Source: CAYYHA01 sp964471535
GTDB lineage: Bacteria > Myxococcota > Myxococcia > SLRQ01
DNA: 10,399 bases
NCBI GenBank assembly: GCA_964471535.1
Contig: CAYYHA010000147.1
Location: forward strand, 1-10,399
Reading direction: 5' to 3'
Shown here: positions 6,518-10,399 of the stretch, piece by piece
How positions within the stretch are numbered: the stretch's first letter is position 1
Layout: each line of letters starts with the position of its first letter
Notes under the pieces: model-generated
What the model was told of the DNA's origin: nothing
Seen by the model: the letters and a program-made list of their open reading frames with translations, nothing else
Database searches by the model: none
Position numbers and translations under genes: made by a program

Positions 6518-7377
6518 GAGAGAAAGGTCGGCGCCTTGTCCTCGGGCATCGCTGCCAGCTCGTCGGACGTGAGCCGCGCATAGACCTCGATCAGGTTGCC
6601 ACCGGGGTCCTTCAGCCACAGCTCGTGGAGCGGCGTCCCGTGCCAGGTCGTCCGGGCCGACTTGTGGACGGTCCACCCGGCCTCCCTCGCCTGCCGCTCC
6701 GTCCGAACCACCGCGTCCTTGGAAGGCACCTCGATGCCCAGGTGATAGAGCGTGTCGTGGTGGAGCGGCTTCCCGTCGTCCACGAGCAAGACGAAGTTCG
6801 TGCGGAGCGCCTCGCTGACGAAGGTGACGTAGCGGTGGGTCCACTCCTTCGGCGTCGTGGAGAGCAGCCAGGTGTAGAAGCGCGCTGCGAGGGGCAGGTC
6901 GGGGGTGCGCACGCTCAGATGGAACTCTTGCGGCGTGGGTCCCTCGGGCACGTCCCTCAAGGCCCGCAGGACCTCGAGGCGCGCCCGGATCCGATCCCGC
7001 GCCCGGCGGAAGTGTTCGAGGCGCTCCTCGTCGGAGAGGTCCTCCTCCTTCCGGTCGGGATCCTCGATGGGCCAGTGGAGTCGAGGCGCCTTGGAGAGGA
7101 AGACCGGGCACACCTCCTCGGCGCAGAGTGTGACCACCAGGTCCACGCTCTCGGGATCGATCGTCTCGACGGACTTGGAAGTCTGCGATCGGATGTCGAT
7201 GCCGATCTCCTCCATCGCCCGGATGGCGTATGGGTTGACCCGTGAGGGCGCGGATCCCGCCGACTGCACCCGTACGGCCCCACCGAAGAGATGGCGCGCG
7301 AGGCCCTCGGCCATCTGGGAACGCGCGGAGTTGGCGACGCAGAGGAAGAGAACGGAGTCGAATCGGTAGCCTGGCAT
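6514..7377 (-). CDS. Fusion: arsenate reductase / LMW phosphatase domain plus VOC (glyoxalase) domain
   Basis: 287 residues in two domains. Residues 5-142 are a low-molecular-weight phosphatase fold of the thioredoxin-coupled arsenate reductase type: P-loop C13-VANSA-R19, Cys85 and Cys90 in TLCAEEVCPVF (counterparts of the resolving cysteines, Cys82/Cys89 in the S. aureus pI258 enzyme), and the acid Asp106 in IEDPD. Residues 150-270 are a VOC domain like ArsI/CadI, with likely metal ligands His153 (FHLSV), His212 (YHLGIEV) and Glu264 (NLIEVYA). The vicinal cysteines that bind organoarsenic in ArsI are absent; the aligned position reads Thr244-Trp245. Thus the first half probably reduces arsenate or a related oxyanion, and the second has an unknown VOC activity. 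Start ATG 7377 follows only a weak GGCGGG. It lies 113 bases downstream of the dioxygenase gene on the same strand. Confidence 0.88.
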   Translation of the reverse strand: MPGYRFDSVLFLCVANSARSQMAEGLARHLFGGAVRVQSAGSAPSRVNPYAIRAMEEIGIDIRSQTSKSVETIDPESVDLVVTLCAEEVCPVFLSKAPRLHWPIEDPDRKEEDLSDEERLEHFRRARDRIRARLEVLRALRDVPEGPTPQEFHLSVRTPDLPLAARFYTWLLSTTPKEWTHRYVTFVSEALRTNFVLLVDDGKPLHHDTLYHLGIEVPSKDAVVRTERQAREAGWTVHKSARTTWHGTPLHELWLKDPGGNLIEVYARLTSDELAAMPEDKAPTFLS

Positions 7378-7490
7378 GGCCCGCCGTTCTGCCCGAGATG
7401 GGCCCCCCTGTCACCCGAGGCTGTCGGCTACCTGGGGGTCCAGGTGACATATCGGCGAGCAGGCGCGAGGTGGGAGCGAAAACGTGGGCC
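7378..7490 (-). other. Intergenic leader with overlapping hairpins
   Basis: 113 bases between the dioxygenase stop and the ArsC-VOC start. ACCTGG (7430-7435) and CCAGGT (7440-7445) form a perfect six-pair hairpin with a four-base loop. TGTCACC (7409-7415) is a perfect inverse of GGTGACA (7443-7449), which shares 7443-7445 with the first hairpin, so the two cannot form together. GCCC (7391-7394) and GGGC (7400-7403) make a third small stem near the start codon. It could be an operator or an attenuator; no clear promoter hexamers are seen. Confidence 0.4.
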
Positions 7491-8411
7491 TCATGGCGTG
7501 GGCGCCGCGGGTGTCGGCGTGCCGAACTCGAAGGCCGAGATCCAGCTGCCCATCACTTTGTCGCGGAAGAGGTGCCGCCCTAGCTCACCTGTCGCAGCGC
7601 CGGCGGCCACCAGGAGCGGCAAGAGATGCTCCTCTCGCGGGTGGCAGAGCCGTGCATAGGGCGCCGTTTCCCAGTGCTCGAGCGCCGCCGCCCGCTCGTC
7701 TGGATCTCCTGTGCACACAGCTTCCAGCCAGGCATCGAAGGCGCGGGAGGCCTCATCCACCGCGGGATCGGCCGACCGGCCGAACAGCCCCAGATTGTGA
7801 AAGCTCATCCCACTGCCCACGATGAGTACGCCCTCGTCGCGAAGAGGAGCGAGCGCCTCTCCGATGCGGAGATGCAGGGCCGGGTCGAGGCCCTCCACCA
7901 GCGAGACCTGGAAGGTGGGGAGGTGTGCGTCGGGGAAGGCCACTTTGAGGGGCACGAAAACGCCGTGGTCGAAGCCCCGCTCGGGATCTTCCGCGCTCTC
8001 GATCCCGGCTGCCCGAAGGAGCATGCGGGCCCTTCGGGCCAGCTCCGGTGCGCCCGGCGCAGGCCACCGAAGCGCATAGGTATGCGGCGGGAAGCCGTAG
8101 TAATCGTAGAGCAGAGGCGGCCGCGGGCTGCTCTGCACGGTGACCACCGGCGCTTCCCAGTGGGCCGAGACCACCAGGAGCGCCCGGGCATGGGCGAAGC
8201 GGCGGCCCGTCGCCTCCAGAAAGGCGCGAAGGCGCTCCCAGGTGTCCCTCGGCCCCCACGTCCACTCCATGAAGAAGCAGGGGCCCCCTCCGTGGGGGAG
8301 ATAGAGCGTGGGCCATCGCCCGGTGCCACCTCGAGCGGGGCGATCTCTGACCACCCCCTCCGCATCGTGCGCCCGTCCGCCTCCCGGCGGCGGTGGTGGA
8401 AGCGCGGCCAC
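7491..8411 (-). CDS. Class III extradiol dioxygenase (LigB superfamily, DODA type)
   Basis: Up to 306 residues, similar to the 4,5-DOPA dioxygenase-like proteins (YgiD type, about 260-270 residues), which open catecholic rings using a non-haem metal. Expected ligand positions are present: His40 in YLPHGGGP, His84 in VSAHWEAP and His262 in HPREEHLLPLL. Also visible are the family motifs LLYDYYGFPPHTY (100-112), GFDHGVFVPL (147-156) and GSGMSFHNLG (199-208). The start is unsure. GTG 8411, eight bases after the DoxX stop, would allow coupled translation but adds about 30 unusual residues (polyproline, Gly/Arg-rich). GTG 8354 follows GGAGGG very closely. It lies third in the CDGSH-DoxX-dioxygenase run. 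Its ring substrate is unknown; a catechol or hydroquinone-derived compound is the inference. Confidence 0.88.
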   Translation of the reverse strand: MAALPPPPPGGGRAHDAEGVVRDRPARGGTGRWPTLYLPHGGGPCFFMEWTWGPRDTWERLRAFLEATGRRFAHARALLVVSAHWEAPVVTVQSSPRPPLLYDYYGFPPHTYALRWPAPGAPELARRARMLLRAAGIESAEDPERGFDHGVFVPLKVAFPDAHLPTFQVSLVEGLDPALHLRIGEALAPLRDEGVLIVGSGMSFHNLGLFGRSADPAVDEASRAFDAWLEAVCTGDPDERAAALEHWETAPYARLCHPREEHLLPLLVAAGAATGELGRHLFRDKVMGSWISAFEFGTPTPAAPTP

Positions 8412-8419
8412 CGCGGAGC

Positions 8420-8884
8420 CTACGACACGCTTCTAGGGGGGATGGGCGCTCGGGTAAGCCGACCCCACGCGACAAAGGTCGCGAACGCGCCCAGCACCAG
8501 ATTGACCGGGAGCATGGTCCACTCCCCGCGGATCGCGTGGAATCCCATCGCCAGCACCATGACGAGGCCAAGGCCCACGGCAGCCACCGGTGTGAGGACC
8601 GGGAGAATTCGGGTCGCTGCGGGCAGGAGGAGCCCGGCTGCCCCGGCGAGCTCGGCCACACCGATGAAGCGAACGAGCAGCGTGAGGTCGTCGCTCACCC
8701 AGGGGAGCATCTTCGCCAACTCCTCGATGGGACTGAACGCCTTCATCGCGCCGGCGAAGCCAAAGACCGCGGCAAGGAGCACCTGCGCTACCCACAGCGC
8801 CGCGTGCAGGCGACGGTGCTCGCGCGGCCGCTCTCGGTGCCCCTCGCCCAGACCCATCTGTGAAGCTTCAGTTGCCACCGACAT
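8420..8884 (-). CDS. DoxX family integral membrane protein
   Basis: 154-residue membrane protein with four hydrophobic helices at about 29-48, 68-88, 93-114 and 124-141, and family motifs FGFAGAMKAFSP (41-52) and RFIGVAELAGAAGLLLP (72-88). DoxX proteins are redox-linked membrane proteins of mostly unproven reaction; CatD and MhqP of Bacillus subtilis are members coexpressed with ring-cleavage dioxygenases. I chose ATG 8884 over a much longer open frame upstream (to 9184) because AGGAGGTG lies four bases before it and the upstream part is the antisense-like shadow of the CDGSH gene. The CDGSH stop TAG (8897-8895) overlaps this ribosome site, so translation is probably coupled. The N-terminal 28 residues are soluble and charged. 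Confidence 0.9.
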   Translation of the reverse strand: MSVATEASQMGLGEGHRERPREHRRLHAALWVAQVLLAAVFGFAGAMKAFSPIEELAKMLPWVSDDLTLLVRFIGVAELAGAAGLLLPAATRILPVLTPVAAVGLGLVMVLAMGFHAIRGEWTMLPVNLVLGAFATFVAWGRLTRAPIPPRSVS

Positions 8885-8888
8885 GAGA

Positions 8889-8896
8889 CACCTCCT
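8889..8896 (-). promoter_or_regulatory. Ribosome binding site of DoxX gene, overlapping the CDGSH stop
   Basis: On the minus strand AGGAGGTG is followed by TCTC and ATG (8884). Its first two bases are the last two of the upstream TAG. It differs by one base from the 15-base start region of the CDGSH gene (AGGAGGTGTGTCATG). Confidence 0.85.
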
Positions 8897-9137
8897 ATGC
8901 GTCGAGCGTCTTGTGGGTCCCGTCGCAGTACGGGGGATTCTTCGTGTGCTTGCACTGGCACAGCGCCACCTTCTTCTTCTCCTCGAGGGTGAACTCGAGG
9001 GGCGTGAACTCGGTCCCCTGGTGCGAGCCGTCGCAGAAGGGCTGCTTCGCCGAGCGCCCACAGCGGCACCAGTGGTAGGTGCCCGCCTCCAGCTCGAGGA
9101 CCGCAGGAACGGTCGCTGCAATCTTCGGTTCGCCCAT
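8895..9137 (-). CDS. Double-CDGSH iron-sulfur protein
   Basis: 80-residue protein with two complete CDGSH motifs. The first uses Cys24, Cys26, Cys35 and His39 (CRCGRSAKQPFCDGSH). The second uses Cys60, Cys62, Cys71 and His75 (CQCKHTKNPPYCDGTH). Each motif is the known 3Cys-1His ligand set for a redox-active, labile [2Fe-2S] cluster, as in the mitoNEET/CISD family; two motifs in one small chain resemble CISD3. There is no transmembrane anchor, so it is likely cytoplasmic. Possible roles are electron transfer or cluster donation to the redox proteins encoded with it; this is inference. AGGAGGTG lies four bases before ATG 9137. It is the first gene of the minus-strand run, divergent from the LysR gene by 125 bases. 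Confidence 0.93.
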   Translation of the reverse strand: MGEPKIAATVPAVLELEAGTYHWCRCGRSAKQPFCDGSHQGTEFTPLEFTLEEKKKVALCQCKHTKNPPYCDGTHKTLDA

Positions 9138-9141
9138 GACA

Positions 9142-9149
9142 CACCTCCT
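9142..9149 (-). promoter_or_regulatory. Ribosome binding site of the CDGSH gene
   Basis: AGGAGGTG on the minus strand, four bases before ATG 9137; among the strongest Shine-Dalgarno matches in the window. Confidence 0.85.
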
Positions 9150-9151
9150 CT

Positions 9152-9166
9152 GCTGCAGGGTGCAGC
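9152..9166 (-). promoter_or_regulatory. 15-base perfect dyad in the leader of the CDGSH operon
   Basis: GCTGCA-GGG-TGCAGC, two six-base arms around three bases, ending three bases upstream of the CDGSH ribosome site. It could be a protein-binding dyad or, in the message, a hairpin next to the ribosome site. Structure seen; function inferred. Confidence 0.45.
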
Positions 9167-9198
9167 GCGTGTTGGTCCGTACACAGGGATAAGGACGA

Positions 9199-9256
9199 AA
9201 TCAATCGAATCAATCGAGAAAAGATCGATTCATCACATCGAGAATTTCGATATAAC
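9199..9256. promoter_or_regulatory. AT-rich divergent control region with ATCGA repeats, probable LysR operator and promoter
   Basis: An AT-rich patch in otherwise GC-rich DNA. AATCAATCG occurs twice in tandem (9199-9216). ATCGA occurs at 9204, 9213, 9224 and 9237 and TTCGAT at 9246. Two dyads are formed: AATCGA-N7-TCGATT (9212-9230) and TCGAT-N7-ATCGA (9225-9241). LysR proteins typically bind T-N11-A dyads in the region between themselves and a divergent target. TATAAC (9251-9256) is a five-of-six -10 match for the LysR gene, placing transcription start near or at ATG 9263. On the minus strand TTGATT copies (9213-9208, 9204-9199) are -35-like for the operon, but no convincing -10 is seen. 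Confidence 0.6.
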
Positions 9257-9262
9257 GAGGCC

Positions 9263-10276
9263 ATGCCGGAGCGAGAGCCAGGCCCCACCAGCGTGCCCGA
9301 CGGCCTCAGTCTCGACCAGCTCCGCGTATTCGTGGAGGTGGCCCGTGCGGGAAGCTTCTCGGCGGCGGCCCGGCGCCTGCACCGGGCGCAGTCGGCGGTC
9401 AGCTACGCCATCGCCAACCTGGAGCGCATCCTGGGCATCCCACTTTTCGACCGAAGCAGGAGGCGCCCGGTGCTGACCGAGTGGGGCCAGAGCCTCCTGC
9501 CCGATGCGCAGCAGGTGCTGGCGGACGCCCGCCGCCTGGCCACCCGGGCGGCGGGGGCCAGCCGCGGCCTCGAGCCCGAGGTCTGCCTGGCAGTGGATGC
9601 CATCTGCCCCACGGGGCTGCTCGTCGAGCTGGCTGCAGCCTACCGGGAGGCCTACCCCGAGGTGCCACTGCGGCTTCAGACCGACGTGCTGGAGGGGGTC
9701 ACCGCTCGCCTGGAGGACGGCCGCTGCCAGCTGGCCGTCGCCGGCCCCGTCGGGCTGGACTCCGACCGCTACCACGTGCACGCGCTGGGTGAGCTGGAAA
9801 TGGTGCCGGTCGCGGCCCGCACCCATCCGCTGGCCACCCTCACGCCCCCGCTCCCGAGCACTGCGCTCCGCCGCCACGTACAGGTGGTCATCAGCCAGCA
9901 CGCCGGCGGCCTCGTCGGCAGCGACCGCGGTGTGCTGTCTCCGGTGACCTGGCGGGTCGCCGACGCTGCCACCAAACACGCCCTCATCCGAGCCGGACTG
10001 GGCTGGGGAAACCTGCCTCGGCAGCTGGTGGAGGCCGATCTCGCTGCTGGAACGCTCGTCGCGCTCGAACTCGAAGCCCACGGTGGCAGGCCGCCGGTCG
10101 CCCCCCTCTTCGTGGTGACCCTGTCCGGCGCGCCTCCGGGGCCGGCGGGGCAGTGGATCGTGGGGTGGCTGCGGGCCCGTGCCCACCGGTGGATGGGCGC
10201 GCGCACCGCACCGGGCGGGCCCACCGACCCATCCGACCTCCAGGGAGCCGGACGCACGACGCCGGGAGACCCGTAG
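9263..10276 (+). CDS. LysR family transcriptional regulator
   Basis: 337-residue LysR-type regulator. The winged helix-turn-helix lies at residues 15-75: LSLDQLRVFVEVARAGSFSA, then AARRLHRAQSAVSYAIANLE and LFDRSRRRPVLTEWG. A linker helix follows to about residue 103 and an effector domain from about 105 to 305. The last 25 or so residues are Pro/Gly/Thr-rich, longer than usual. Cysteines at 108, 115 and 155 in the effector domain could matter if the signal is an electrophile or oxidant, but this is speculative. Divergent layout with the CDGSH operon follows the classic LysR pattern of controlling the neighbour and itself. ATG 9263 lies six bases after a TATAAC -10-like element with only GAGG at 9257-9260 as a poorly spaced ribosome site, so leaderless translation is possible. 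Confidence 0.93.
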   Translation: MPEREPGPTSVPDGLSLDQLRVFVEVARAGSFSAAARRLHRAQSAVSYAIANLERILGIPLFDRSRRRPVLTEWGQSLLPDAQQVLADARRLATRAAGASRGLEPEVCLAVDAICPTGLLVELAAAYREAYPEVPLRLQTDVLEGVTARLEDGRCQLAVAGPVGLDSDRYHVHALGELEMVPVAARTHPLATLTPPLPSTALRRHVQVVISQHAGGLVGSDRGVLSPVTWRVADAATKHALIRAGLGWGNLPRQLVEADLAAGTLVALELEAHGGRPPVAPLFVVTLSGAPPGPAGQWIVGWLRARAHRWMGARTAPGGPTDPSDLQGAGRTTPGDP

Positions 10277-10277
10277 C

Positions 10278-10293
10278 CGCCGACCGGCCGGCG
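10278..10293. terminator. Weak hairpin after the LysR gene
   Basis: CGCCG (10278-10282) and CGGCG (10289-10293) with a six-base loop, just after the LysR stop and before a possible convergent stop at 10301. No T-run. Confidence 0.3.
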
Positions 10294-10300
10294 CCCCAGG

Positions 10301-10399
10301 TCAGCGCTCCTGATACCCCTTGCCCTCCAGGATCTTGGGAACGCAGCGCTCCCTCCCCCGCGCGGCGCCGAGCGGAGCGCCGGGCGGAGCTGCCACCGC
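10301..10399 (-). CDS. Possible 3' end of a minus-strand gene, cut by window edge
   Basis: The minus strand is open from the window edge to a TGA at 10303-10301, giving 32 residues that end RERCVPKILEGKGYQER. The charged, non-repetitive end looks like a real C-terminus and the convergent spacing fits the rest of the window. The fragment is too short to name, and short open stretches are common at this GC content. Confidence 0.35.
   Translation of the reverse strand, partial: AVAAPPGAPLGAARGRERCVPKILEGKGYQER

Noticed and set aside
7242..7659. Small plus-strand frames over the ArsC-VOC start and the following gap
   Set aside because: No domain, no ribosome site; they overlap two confident minus-strand genes.
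8885..9184. N-terminal extension of the DoxX frame up to 9184
   Set aside because: The extra 100 residues are Arg/Ser/Pro-rich shadow of the CDGSH gene; the ATG at 8884 has a perfect ribosome site.
7626..9476. 616-codon open frame on the plus strand opposite the dioxygenase, DoxX and CDGSH genes, running into the LysR gene
   Set aside because: It crosses three well-supported genes and the intergenic region, has no recognisable domain or ribosome site, and its tail overlaps the LysR gene in another frame.

Overview
The window is high-GC DNA with tightly packed genes, and everything in it looks chromosomal and bacterial. The best taxonomic hint is the long cysteine-rich lipoprotein at 1500-3404. 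Its Asp-Gly-Gly linker and runs of short Cys repeats are typical of Myxococcota and related former deltaproteobacteria. That assignment is an inference from style, not from a marker gene. I see no transposase, integrase, tRNA, rRNA or CRISPR array.

Layout, left to right. (1) 1-858, + strand: the C-terminal three quarters of an ABC-2 type export permease, cut by the window edge. (2) 994-3404, + strand: a two-gene unit coding for a DUF3592 membrane protein and, overlapping its stop by ATGA, the Cys-rich lipoprotein. (3) 3438-4754, - strand: a PLP enzyme of the cystathionine gamma-synthase / methionine gamma-lyase family, divergent from a small Nudix hydrolase (4859-5278, +). (4) The Nudix gene runs into the tail of a convergent DUF4442 hotdog protein (5208-5786, -), which is itself divergent from a nitroreductase (5883-6494, +). 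(5) 6514-9137, - strand: a run of four genes. In transcription order these are a double-CDGSH iron-sulfur protein, a DoxX membrane protein, a class III extradiol (LigB/DODA-type) dioxygenase, and a fusion of a thioredoxin-type arsenate reductase / low-molecular-weight phosphatase domain with a VOC (glyoxalase) domain. (6) 9263-10276, + strand: a LysR-type regulator divergent from that run, with an AT-rich repeat-bearing region between them. (7) The last 99 bases may hold the 3' end of a minus-strand gene.

The most interesting part is 6491-10276. A LysR regulator faces an operon of a redox iron-sulfur protein, a DoxX protein and a ring-cleaving dioxygenase, with an ArsC-VOC fusion downstream and a convergent nitroreductase. 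The gene content recalls the quinone/catechol-responsive catDE and mhqNOP operons of Bacillus subtilis (DoxX plus ring-cleavage dioxygenase, plus nitroreductase in mhqNOP), but is built from different protein families. I infer an electrophile, quinone or metalloid/thiol-stress response under LysR control. The ATCGA-type repeats between the regulator and the operon are the likely operator.
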